From NCBI RefSeq assembly GCF_042683045.1, contig NZ_JBHUIT010000027.1, positions 42,710 through 106,709 on the forward strand: a stretch of DNA of 64,000 bases, read 5' to 3'. Source of the stretch: Luteolibacter algae. Its GTDB lineage: Bacteria > Verrucomicrobiota > Verrucomicrobiia > Verrucomicrobiales > Akkermansiaceae. The position numbers and the translations under genes are program-made. Below, one piece after another: positions 27,370-35,532 of this stretch (position 1 is its first letter; every line of letters begins with the position of its first letter). The notes beneath the pieces are model-generated. The model did not search any database and was not told the origin of the DNA. It worked only from the letters and a program-made list of their open reading frames with translations.

Positions 27370-30069
27370 GTGGACTTTTCGAGCGTGAATTTTGATTTTC
27401 CCGAAAGTTTTCTACTGGTGCCGCTTGTCGTGCTGATCGGTTGGTTTTGGCCGCGATTGGGACTTTTCCGGCCACTACGTGCCGTGATCTGGCTGTTGAT
27501 CGTGTTCATGATCGCCGGGCCTCGCATACGGAAACAGGAAAATTCCTTGGATCTATTGGTGTTGCTGGACAGATCGGAATCGACCGAGGATTTAATTGAT
27601 AAGGGCTTGCCCGAATGGACGCGGATTCTGCAGCAATCCAAACCAAGCCGGAAGGACAACCTCCGTTTCATTAATTATGCGGCGGAAATCGCGGAGGCGG
27701 GCATTGATGGCTCGTCATTCACAGGCTCACGCAAACTGACAAAAACTGGTTTGGCTCTCTCGAATCTGATGGCTCAGGTGGATGAAAGGAAGCCCAGCCG
27801 CGTTCTGCTTTTCACCGATGGCTTTTCCACCGAGCCTTTGACTGAAGCTGCGGCACAAATGAAAAAGCGCGGAGTGCCGCTGGATTTTCGATTGATCCGT
27901 GACGAAGTATCCGAGGATGTCAGGCTTGCGCGGCTAACCTTCCCCGAGCGGGTGCAAGTGGGTGAACCGTATTTGATCTCTATTCTGATCCGCGGCAGTC
28001 TCGATGGAGCCATCCCATTGGTTTTGAGACGCAACGGGCAGATATTGGTCGAGACCCGGGTGACAGTGAGGGATGGCGTAGGCACGGTGGAATTCACTGA
28101 TAGAATAGGGAAAGTCGGCTCCTATGAATACACTGCGGAAGTGCTGCCCGAAAAGGATGCGCACCCCGGGAACAACCGGTCGAGCCGGTGGATCGAAATC
28201 ACCGGAGGGCCCCGGCTTCTATTGGTGAGCAAATATATCGACGATCCCGTCGCCAAGGCGATGTCTGAAATGGATTACGAGGTGCAGGTGGTAAGCAATT
28301 TTTCCGAGCTCAGGCCGGGCCTGCTTGCGGGAACAAAGGCTGTGATTTTCAACAATGTGGCTGCCCATGAGATTCCGGGCGATTTTTTGAAATCCTTGGA
28401 TTTCTTTGTCCGTGAGCAGGGTGGTGGATTCCTAATGGCGGGGGGTAAACACTCGTTTGGCGCGGGTGGGTATTTCCAATCCGATATTGATGGACTCCTG
28501 CCGGTCTCCATGGAGCTGAAATCGGAACACCGCAAGCTATCCGTGGCCTTGGCGATCGTGATGGATCGTTCCGGATCAATGGGAGTTTCCGTAGCCGGAG
28601 GCAAAACCAAGATGGATTTGGCCAATAGCGGGGCGGCTGCGGCGGTAAAGCTATTGGGTAAGATGGATCAGGTTGCCGTTTTCGCGGTCGATAGCGAGCC
28701 AACCAAAGTGATTAGACTGACCACAATCGCCGACAGGCAAAACGATATAAACAGACGTATATTGAAAATCCGTTCAGGGGGAGGAGGGATCTACGCATAT
28801 ACCGGATTGAAAGCCGCTTGGGAAGAGCTCCGGAAATCCGCTTCCGGCACGCGGCATGTGATTCTGTTTACCGACACACAGGATACCGAGGAGCCCGGCG
28901 ATTATAAAAAGCTTCTGGAAGAGATGGGCGAAGATGGCGCAACGGTTTCTGTGATCGGGCTCGGCACAAAGGGTGATGTGGATGCGGCTCTGTGCGAGGA
29001 TATTGCCCGACGAGGGAACGGGCGGATCTTCTTTTCCGACAGGCCGATGGATATTCCTCAGATTTTCGCCCAGGAGACGGTGACTATCGCTAGATCCGCA
29101 TTCGTGGAGGTTCCGGTGAAAGGAATTGCTACCGGCCGCTGGAGCGAAATCTCTCCGAAGTCTCTCGATTGGATGCCGCAGGTGGATGGTTATAATTTGT
29201 CCTACGCACGGAATGACGCAACAGTCTCGCTCGTCTCACAGGATGAATACGCTGCCCCGCTGGTGGCCCACGCACGGCGCGGTTTGGGACGCACAGCCGC
29301 GGTTTCCTTTCCCTTGGGAGGGGAATTCTCGGATTCGGTCAGAAACTGGGAAGGTTACGGAGATTTCATACAGACGATGGGAAGGTTCCTGATGGGGCAG
29401 GAGGTGCCTCCCGGAATCGCGATCCGGCACAAAATCCAAGGCACCCGGCTTGATCTCGACTTGCTCTACGATGTCGAGGAATGGGGAGAAAAGCTTAGCA
29501 AGCAACCGCCTTCGGTAAAACTGCAGGATCAAGCGGGCGGTCCGGTTTATGAGCTGCCGTGGAGGAGACTTGCACCCGGACATTTCTCCCTCAGTAAGGA
29601 TCTGGAAGAGGGGAGCATTGTCAAGGGGGCCATAAGGATCGGCGAGAGCGCATTGGGTTTCGGTCCATTGAGCGTTGGTTCCAGTGTGGAGTGGGCGTTT
29701 GAACCGGAACGCCTGAGCGAGCTCCGGCAGGTTTCCCATCAAACAAACGGTAGAGAGCTGTTGAACCTGCAGAAAGCATGGCTACGCCCTCCGTATATCG
29801 CGGATAACTCGCTGAATCTTCCCTTGGCGCTCATCCTGCTGATCCTGATACTCCTTGATGCATTAGTCACTCGCACCGGCTGGAAGCTTCCGGAATTTAT
29901 GCGGATGGAACCGCGTGCAATAGCTGGGAAAGCCCCTCAAAAGGCCAAACCTGTCCACGCAACGGTTCCGGTCCGGGAGGTTCGCAGGGAAGAAAAATCC
30001 AGTCCCACCCCGGAGCCAGCACCTTCGGTTCGGCGCTCACGTTTCCAAAGAGCGAAAGACCGGAAATAG
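27370..30069 (+). CDS. Membrane protein with two VWA domains and a GATase1-like domain
   Basis: This 899-residue protein has a GTG start and two N-terminal helices (about 15-50). A first VWA-like domain follows (LLVLLDRSEST near residue 60), then a beta-sandwich part. A glutamine-amidotransferase-like segment comes at about 275-380 (GGPRLLLVSKY, EQGGGFLMAGGKHSFGAGGY). A second VWA has the intact MIDAS motif D399-R-S-G-S (IVMDRSGSMG). A final helix (LPLALILLILILLDALV) precedes a basic cytosolic tail. Such proteins are widespread in Planctomycetes and Verrucomicrobia and their role is unknown. It is close behind the transferase gene and may be co-transcribed. Confidence 0.82.
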   Translation: MDFSSVNFDFPESFLLVPLVVLIGWFWPRLGLFRPLRAVIWLLIVFMIAGPRIRKQENSLDLLVLLDRSESTEDLIDKGLPEWTRILQQSKPSRKDNLRFINYAAEIAEAGIDGSSFTGSRKLTKTGLALSNLMAQVDERKPSRVLLFTDGFSTEPLTEAAAQMKKRGVPLDFRLIRDEVSEDVRLARLTFPERVQVGEPYLISILIRGSLDGAIPLVLRRNGQILVETRVTVRDGVGTVEFTDRIGKVGSYEYTAEVLPEKDAHPGNNRSSRWIEITGGPRLLLVSKYIDDPVAKAMSEMDYEVQVVSNFSELRPGLLAGTKAVIFNNVAAHEIPGDFLKSLDFFVREQGGGFLMAGGKHSFGAGGYFQSDIDGLLPVSMELKSEHRKLSVALAIVMDRSGSMGVSVAGGKTKMDLANSGAAAAVKLLGKMDQVAVFAVDSEPTKVIRLTTIADRQNDINRRILKIRSGGGGIYAYTGLKAAWEELRKSASGTRHVILFTDTQDTEEPGDYKKLLEEMGEDGATVSVIGLGTKGDVDAALCEDIARRGNGRIFFSDRPMDIPQIFAQETVTIARSAFVEVPVKGIATGRWSEISPKSLDWMPQVDGYNLSYARNDATVSLVSQDEYAAPLVAHARRGLGRTAAVSFPLGGEFSDSVRNWEGYGDFIQTMGRFLMGQEVPPGIAIRHKIQGTRLDLDLLYDVEEWGEKLSKQPPSVKLQDQAGGPVYELPWRRLAPGHFSLSKDLEEGSIVKGAIRIGESALGFGPLSVGSSVEWAFEPERLSELRQVSHQTNGRELLNLQKAWLRPPYIADNSLNLPLALILLILILLDALVTRTGWKLPEFMRMEPRAIAGKAPQKAKPVHATVPVREVRREEKSSPTPEPAPSVRRSRFQRAKDRK

Positions 30070-30176
30070 TATGCTTTGCGAAGCTATATGAACTCCTTTC
30101 AATTGGCTTATTGGCTTCGACCAGGTGCTGTATTTGCTAATACTTAAAACGCAAAAATTCCGGATGAATATAGGTT

Positions 30177-30677
30177 TTATAGTCCTTCGAAGTAATCTGA
30201 GATAAAGTCCTGCCAGACTTTCTGGCTCTCATCCGATAGCCTGGAGGTGATGTTTCCCACACAGCCCGAGCATAAGAGTAATGGCAAAGCACCGTTGATA
30301 AGTGTCCCATCACCATTGAATTGGGCGGACAAGGTGAAGCCATCAATTCCGGTTCGGCTAGTCCGGCATGCCACACAGTGGTCAAGTTTTTCGGCGGGCT
30401 GATCCAGCGCCATCCATTCGAGCAACCGCGCCTCCCAATCGATCTCGCTTTCAAGGAAGCTCCTGATCTCGGCCTTGGAAGCTTCGCTGAATCTCCCGGA
30501 AAAGTCTTTGCGGCACCCTTCGCAGATGGCGTATTCGAGAATGCATTCCTCGCGGTGGTAGTGCTTGTTGACGATCCACGAATCCGCGGTTTCACGTAAG
30601 GATTGGACACATATCCGGCAGGTATCGAACGGTTTGCCTGTCTCCAGGGAATCAAACCATTGTTCCAATTTTATCAT
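30177..30677 (-). CDS. Cysteine-rich protein with duplicated zinc-ribbon unit
   Basis: This 166-residue soluble protein carries four CxxC pairs at C20/C23, C52/C55, C101/C104 and C136/C139, enough for two zinc sites. The two halves look like an internal duplication: YAICEGCRKDFSGRFSEASKAEIRSFLE in the first matches LLLCSGCVGNITSRLSDESQKVWQDFIS in the second. The ATG at 30677 is used; the frame is open to 30881, but that part overlaps the divergent neighbour. It starts 90 bases from the divergent exonuclease-ligase. I recognise no named family. DNA, RNA or protein binding is possible. Confidence 0.65.
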   Translation of the reverse strand: MIKLEQWFDSLETGKPFDTCRICVQSLRETADSWIVNKHYHREECILEYAICEGCRKDFSGRFSEASKAEIRSFLESEIDWEARLLEWMALDQPAEKLDHCVACRTSRTGIDGFTLSAQFNGDGTLINGALPLLLCSGCVGNITSRLSDESQKVWQDFISDYFEGL

Positions 30678-30767
30678 GACAGAGGCTAGAGAAACTTTCC
30701 GGGGCTGGCAATTCCGACTTGCCGACGGGAAGCATTTGCGAGTCGGCTCCGACCTGCTAGGTTTCTC

Positions 30768-33467
30768 GTGGTGATAGAAGTAATATTTAACCGCGGACTG
30801 TATCTTCCAGAGCTCGATTTTTGGCTGGATCCATGGGATGCAAAGGAATCTGCCTTTGTTTCTCACGCACATGCAGATCATTTTTCACGACATGAGAAAG
30901 CGCTTTGCTCCGCGTTAACCGGGAAACTTCTACGCAAACGGTTCAATATGGCAGAGACCAGATTGGAGGCTTTGGAATTCGGGGCCATGATCGATCGGGA
31001 TGGCTTCCGGCTACGTTTGCTTCCGGCGGGCCACATTGTCGGCTCTGCAATGCTTCATGTGACGAGAAAAAAAGACGGCGCGACTCTCTTGTATACGGGT
31101 GACTTCAAGGCACGCCGCGGACGGACGACGCAGCCCGTCAATTTCATTCAGGCGGACACCCTCATCATGGAAACCACCTTCGGGCTGCCTCATTTGACAT
31201 TCCCGGCGCAAATGGAGATTGATGCCGCTGTGTTACGATTCGTTAACGATGCGATCTCCGATGGCGAAACGCCTGTTTTATACGGATATTCCTTGGGGAA
31301 AGCGCAGGAAGCGCTGGCGTTGCTTGCCGAGAATGGGATTCCGGTTCTGTCACATCCAAAGGTCGCGGAAATGACGGAGGCCTGCCGTGCTGCTGGAGTC
31401 GATCTACCAGAACCCGTGCTCTTCGAAGGCTTTGCCCGGGAGGGGCATGTGGTGGTGGCTCCTCCCAACGCGGTTCGAGCAAAAATCATGCGCGGTTTGA
31501 AAAATAAGCGGACGGCGATGTTAACGGGATGGGCCTTGCAGCCGGGATCATTTTACCGCTACCGCGTGGATGAAGTCATTCCGATGTCGGATCACGCGGA
31601 CTACGTGGGGCTTCATGAATGCGTGACTCGCGTTCGTCCAAAGCGCGTGCTGACTGTCCATGGATACGTCAAAGAATTCGCCGCAGAATTGCGATCCAAG
31701 GGAATTGATGCCTGGTGCGCGATGGGCGGGGATCAGCTGGAGTTATCACTTGGAAAAGCACCTTCAGTCACTCCCGGGATGGGTGGCCCACGGCACAGTC
31801 GTCCTGTCTGCCAACTCGCCGATTTCTCCGACGTTTGTCGCCTGGTCGGAGAGACAAGCAGTCGTTTGACAAAGATTGAATACCTTGTGAATTACTTGCG
31901 AGCTTTGGAGTCAGACGAGTGTTTGAAGCTGGCGACAGGGTGGTTATGCGGCGAAGCATTACCAAGACGTATCGGCCGACGGGCAATCAATCTGGGGAGC
32001 GCTACGATCAAACGATCGCTGCAAGCTATTCCAGGGCTCCGACCGGAAAGATACGTGGAAATATCGGCCTCCCAGAATGACATTGCGAGAACCGCCAGAA
32101 TTTTACTTCAGGAGATTCCTTTGTCTCCTTATCCGCTTACCTTAGCGGGGTTGCATGAATTTTTCCTGGACTTGGAAAGCAGCCCCGGCTCGTTGGAAAA
32201 AGTGGATTTGCTGTCAAAACGCTTGCATGAATTGCATCCGGTGGAAGGTGAAACAGTCGTTAGACTTCTGACCGGGGACCTTCGGATTGGACTGAAAGAA
32301 GGGTTGGTCGAAGAGGCTGTGGGAATTGCGTTTGAAGCAACTGCTGCAGAAGTAAGAAACGCAAATATGCTGACAGGTGATTTGGGTAAAACCGCATTAT
32401 TGGCGAAACAGAAAAATCTTTCAAGCGCCCGTTTAACTCCGTTGGTGCCGATCCGCTGCATGTTGGCTTCGCCGTTGGAAAGAGACGCAAGCGGCGCTTT
32501 GGATTATTCAAAATTGCCTTTCCAACAACCGTTTTGGCTAGAACCTAAATATGACGGAATCAGGGCGCAACTGCACAAAACGGGAGAGGTAGTCGGTTTG
32601 TTTTCGCGAGATCTCCGGCCGTTGGATCAGGAATTTCCAGAGCTGGTGGCAGCGGCGAAGAAATTATCCGGAGATTTTGTTTTGGATGGAGAACTCATCG
32701 CATACGCGGAAGGCAGGAAGCTAGGTTTCGGCGATCTACAAAAGCGGCTGGGGCGGAAACGGGTTGAGGGAGATCTCTTTATGGAATCCGCTGAAGGTGC
32801 CGCTTCGGTGCCTCTGAAATATATCGCTTTTGATGTGCTATGGAAAGACGGCCAGGATGTTCTGGATCTGACATTGGTAGAGAGGCGGTCGATTTTGGAG
32901 GGTCTGGAGCTTTCCGGTATGTTCGAATGTATTGAGCTCTTCCGTGTCGGTGGTTCCGAGGAGACGGAGATGCTTTTCAAACGATCGTTAAAATCCGGCC
33001 ACGAAGGATTGATTCTCAAGAATCCTGCCGGTAAATATCTACCGGGCAGACGCGGGAAGGACTGGATCAAGTTGAAAGGGGTGATGCCAACTTTGGATTG
33101 TGTCGTAGTTTTTGCCGAGCAGGGACATGGAAAGCGGGCGGATGTGTTGTCTGATTACACGTTTGCAGTCCGCGATGAAATTAGCGGAACGCTCAAAGTT
33201 CTGGGGAAAGCTTACTCCGGGTTAACCGATGAGGAGATAGAAGAGCTAACCGAGCATTTCATGAAGCACACACTTGCCAAGGAACGCCGGAAACGCCGGG
33301 TAGAGCCTAATATTGTCTTGGAAATTGCCTTCGACTCGATTCGCCGCTCGCCCCGCCACGATTCCGGACTGGCATTACGATTTCCGCGTATAAAGTGTAT
33401 ACGTCACGATAAGACTGTAGCAGATATCGATACTGTCAAAGCTGCGGAAAATTTGATCGGTAAATAA
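30768..33467 (+). CDS. Fused MBL-fold DNA exonuclease and ATP-dependent DNA ligase
   Basis: This 899-residue protein joins two enzymes that are usually separate neighbours. Residues 1 to about 330 are a beta-lactamase-fold exonuclease with H33-x-H35-x-D37-H38 (SHAHADHF), LLPAGHIVGSAMLHV, LYTGDFK and MSDHADY, as in ligase-associated exonucleases and SNM1/CPSF nucleases. From about 350 comes the ligase: a helical DNA-binding domain, adenylation motif with K594 (EPKYDGIRAQ), FVLDGELIAY, KYIAFDVLW, HEGLILKN and KDWIKLKG, then an OB domain with VLEIAFDSIRRSPRHDSGLALRFPRI. All key residues are present. It should trim and seal breaks in one polypeptide. The start overlaps no other gene; a Cys-rich gene diverges upstream. 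Confidence 0.93.
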   Translation: MVIEVIFNRGLYLPELDFWLDPWDAKESAFVSHAHADHFSRHEKALCSALTGKLLRKRFNMAETRLEALEFGAMIDRDGFRLRLLPAGHIVGSAMLHVTRKKDGATLLYTGDFKARRGRTTQPVNFIQADTLIMETTFGLPHLTFPAQMEIDAAVLRFVNDAISDGETPVLYGYSLGKAQEALALLAENGIPVLSHPKVAEMTEACRAAGVDLPEPVLFEGFAREGHVVVAPPNAVRAKIMRGLKNKRTAMLTGWALQPGSFYRYRVDEVIPMSDHADYVGLHECVTRVRPKRVLTVHGYVKEFAAELRSKGIDAWCAMGGDQLELSLGKAPSVTPGMGGPRHSRPVCQLADFSDVCRLVGETSSRLTKIEYLVNYLRALESDECLKLATGWLCGEALPRRIGRRAINLGSATIKRSLQAIPGLRPERYVEISASQNDIARTARILLQEIPLSPYPLTLAGLHEFFLDLESSPGSLEKVDLLSKRLHELHPVEGETVVRLLTGDLRIGLKEGLVEEAVGIAFEATAAEVRNANMLTGDLGKTALLAKQKNLSSARLTPLVPIRCMLASPLERDASGALDYSKLPFQQPFWLEPKYDGIRAQLHKTGEVVGLFSRDLRPLDQEFPELVAAAKKLSGDFVLDGELIAYAEGRKLGFGDLQKRLGRKRVEGDLFMESAEGAASVPLKYIAFDVLWKDGQDVLDLTLVERRSILEGLELSGMFECIELFRVGGSEETEMLFKRSLKSGHEGLILKNPAGKYLPGRRGKDWIKLKGVMPTLDCVVVFAEQGHGKRADVLSDYTFAVRDEISGTLKVLGKAYSGLTDEEIEELTEHFMKHTLAKERRKRRVEPNIVLEIAFDSIRRSPRHDSGLALRFPRIKCIRHDKTVADIDTVKAAENLIGK

Positions 33468-33530
33468 ATAGATCCGCCGTAGCTGAAAATAATGTAAGAA
33501 ACTAATGATAGTGTCTTGCAAATCCGCATA

Positions 33531-34166
33531 ATGCTGGCTAAGCCCTCCGGCGAAATGGCAAACGTAGGAGCAATTGAATTTCCAACCGGTGGTTATGAAG
33601 CTGTAATTTTCGATTGTGACGGGACTTTGGTTGATACCATGCCCGCGCACTTTGAAGCTTGGTGCGAGGCTCTGGCCTCTTACGGTGCGGCAGGCATTTT
33701 CCAGGAAGACGTCTTTTTCGCAATGGGCGGACGTCCAACACGCGATATCGTGGTCGATCTCAATAGTGAGTATAATCTGAAGCTTGATCCGGAAGATATC
33801 GCGCTGGCGAAACGTGAGGCGTTTCTCAAAAAGCTTCACAAGGTGGAGTTGATCGAAGAGGTGGCCGACTTTGCCAGATCCCTACGCGGTAAAATGCCAT
33901 TGGCGGTGGCTTCGGGCGGATCCCGTTATGTTGTGGAGAAAACTCTTCGTTTGCTAGAGTGTTCCGATTGGTTTGATGAAGTTGTTACAGCAGATGATGT
34001 AAAAAACGGTAAGCCAAGTCCTGATATTTTCCTCAAAGCTGCAGAGCTTCTTGGCATTGCTCCGGAAAAATGCCTTGTAATCGAAGATGCCCCTCCGGGT
34101 GTTATCGCAGCGCAGGCGGCGGGCATGCAGGTGGTGACAATTCCGATGCCGCTACTTTCGATCTAA
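33531..34166 (+). CDS. HAD-family phosphatase, beta-phosphoglucomutase-like
   Basis: This protein of about 211 residues has every HAD motif: I VIFDCDGTLVDT, II AVASGGSRYVV, III KNGKPSPDIFLKAA and IV LVIEDAPPGVIAAQAAGMQVV. The helical cap between I and II (FFAMGGRPTRDIV) is that of the beta-phosphoglucomutase/YqaB-type sugar-phosphate phosphatases. Candidate starts are TTG 33516, ATG 33531 (used) and ATG 33555; none has a good ribosome-binding site. It lies 63 bases after the exonuclease-ligase stop. Substrate unknown, probably a small phosphorylated sugar. Confidence 0.85.
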   Translation: MLAKPSGEMANVGAIEFPTGGYEAVIFDCDGTLVDTMPAHFEAWCEALASYGAAGIFQEDVFFAMGGRPTRDIVVDLNSEYNLKLDPEDIALAKREAFLKKLHKVELIEEVADFARSLRGKMPLAVASGGSRYVVEKTLRLLECSDWFDEVVTADDVKNGKPSPDIFLKAAELLGIAPEKCLVIEDAPPGVIAAQAAGMQVVTIPMPLLSI

Positions 34167-34188
34167 GCGACTGTTTTAAATTTCTACA

Positions 34189-34231
34189 GAGCCGGGACTG
34201 ACCTTCTTCTTGAAGTCGGGCTCGGCTTTTT
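34189..34231 (+). terminator. Probable terminator after the HAD phosphatase
   Basis: GAGCC (34189-34193) pairs with GGCTC (34219-34223), with inner ACT/AGT pairing across an imperfect middle. GGCTTTTT follows. It lies 22 bases beyond the stop and is imperfect, so only moderately sure. Confidence 0.5.
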
Positions 34232-34260
34232 CGTTGAGAAGGGAAGCGGATCCCGAACGC

Positions 34261-34731
34261 TTAGTGCGAAGGTTCGGACGAGGGCTTTGCCTCGGGTCCA
34301 GGGTCTTCGTCGGTGGTCTCTATCTCTTCATCGGACGCCAAGATTGATGTCGAAGTTGTCAGTGACGACTTAGAAAGCTGTGCCACGGTGTAAACTCCAT
34401 CGCCGATCTCCAATGTCCCGGATTGGATATCCGCCGCCGCATATTGACCGAGTTTCTCGCCAGTGGCCCGCAGGTTTGCCGCCCGGCCCTCTGGTCCCTG
34501 GGTTGTGAGGATCGATCCTGTCTCGACTTCCCAGTTTCCGTAGGCCTGTATCAGAACAAATTTCCGATCTGCGGGAATGGATGCCACGCGGCCGACCAAT
34601 TTCGCCTTCGTGGGATCTTCGGCCTTCTCTTTTGGTTTCTCTTCAGGTTTGTCCGCACAGCACGGCAACAGACAGAAAATGCAGAATACCGGAATGAAGC
34701 GTAGATAAGCGCGGGAGCAAATGGCGGGCAT
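34261..34731 (-). CDS. Predicted lipoprotein, unknown function
   Basis: This 156-residue protein has a signal peptide ending in the lipobox region LLPCCADKP. A Lys/Glu-rich linker follows, then a compact beta-rich domain (LVGRVASIPADRKFVLIQAYGNWEVETGSILTTQG) that may be a small barrel. The tail is acidic and Pro/Ser-rich (about 35 residues). No family recognised. It is 24 bases downstream of pdxH on the same strand. Confidence 0.65.
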   Translation of the reverse strand: MPAICSRAYLRFIPVFCIFCLLPCCADKPEEKPKEKAEDPTKAKLVGRVASIPADRKFVLIQAYGNWEVETGSILTTQGPEGRAANLRATGEKLGQYAAADIQSGTLEIGDGVYTVAQLSKSSLTTSTSILASDEEIETTDEDPGPEAKPSSEPSH

Positions 34732-34755
34732 GGCGGGTGGTGGGTTGGAAAAATC

Positions 34756-35394
34756 CTATGGGGAAAGTCGATCGATTTTCCAGGTTTGATCATTAATGCG
34801 GGTGTATTGAAAGCGATCGTGAATCCGTGCCGGGCCACCTTGCCAGAACTCGATGGTTTGTGGAACGATCCGATAGCCGCCCCAGAATGACGGGAGAGGG
34901 ATTTCACCCTCTTTGAACTTTGCTTTCAATTCCTCGAGTTTTTGCAGGAGAATTTTCCGTGAGGATATCACTTCGGATTGATTTGATACCCAGGCACCGA
35001 TTTGTGATTCACGTGGCCGGGTAGTAAAGTATTTCAACGATTCCGCAGGGGAGATTTTTTCAGCGGTGCCCTGGATGATGACTTGTCGCTCCAAAGTGAT
35101 CCATGGAAAAAGGATGGAGACGTTTGGGTTGGCGGCAATGTGTGAGGCCTTACGGGATTGATAGTTGGTGAAGAAGGTGAACCCTTTGGAGTCGAAGGCT
35201 TTCAATAGGACTGTTCGCTGCGCCAGAGTGCCTTCGGGAGAAATGGTGGCGAGGGTCATCGCATTCGGCTCGTGGACTTTCAGGTCGGTTGCTTGTTTGA
35301 ACCAAGTTTCAAAGACATCAATTGGGTTGTCCGACAAGTCCTCCCGGTGCAGGCCCCTGGAGGAGTATTCTTTTCTGAAATCTGAGAGATCCAT
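34756..35394 (-). CDS. pdxH: Pyridoxamine 5'-phosphate oxidase
   Basis: This 212-residue FMN enzyme oxidises pyridoxamine or pyridoxine 5'-phosphate to pyridoxal 5'-phosphate. The ATG at 35394 has GGAAAG 8 bases upstream and gives the family start MDLSDFRKEY; the frame is open to 35460. Conserved parts are EPNAMTLATISPEGTLAQRTVLLKAFDSKGFTFFTNYQSRKA, RQVIIQGTAEKI, RPRESQIGAWVSNQSEVI and PLPSFWGGYRIVPQTIEFWQGGPARIHDRF, which hold the FMN and substrate residues. Confidence 0.96.
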   Translation of the reverse strand: MDLSDFRKEYSSRGLHREDLSDNPIDVFETWFKQATDLKVHEPNAMTLATISPEGTLAQRTVLLKAFDSKGFTFFTNYQSRKASHIAANPNVSILFPWITLERQVIIQGTAEKISPAESLKYFTTRPRESQIGAWVSNQSEVISSRKILLQKLEELKAKFKEGEIPLPSFWGGYRIVPQTIEFWQGGPARIHDRFQYTRINDQTWKIDRLSP

Positions 35395-35532
35395 AAGCGA
35401 GACTTTCCATGTGGCATATGAAACATCAAGGAAGATGATAGAATAGAAATCCGCAGACACCGGAGTCTATTGTAAATGTTATGTAATTCGGGCATTCAGA
35501 GCTTGATCGCCTTAGAAAGGTGTTTTTACTCA

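Noticed and set aside
30768..33467. Two separate genes, exonuclease and ligase, rather than a fusion
   Set aside because: The frame is open and continuous across the domain junction with no internal stop. A start inside the linker is possible but not needed.
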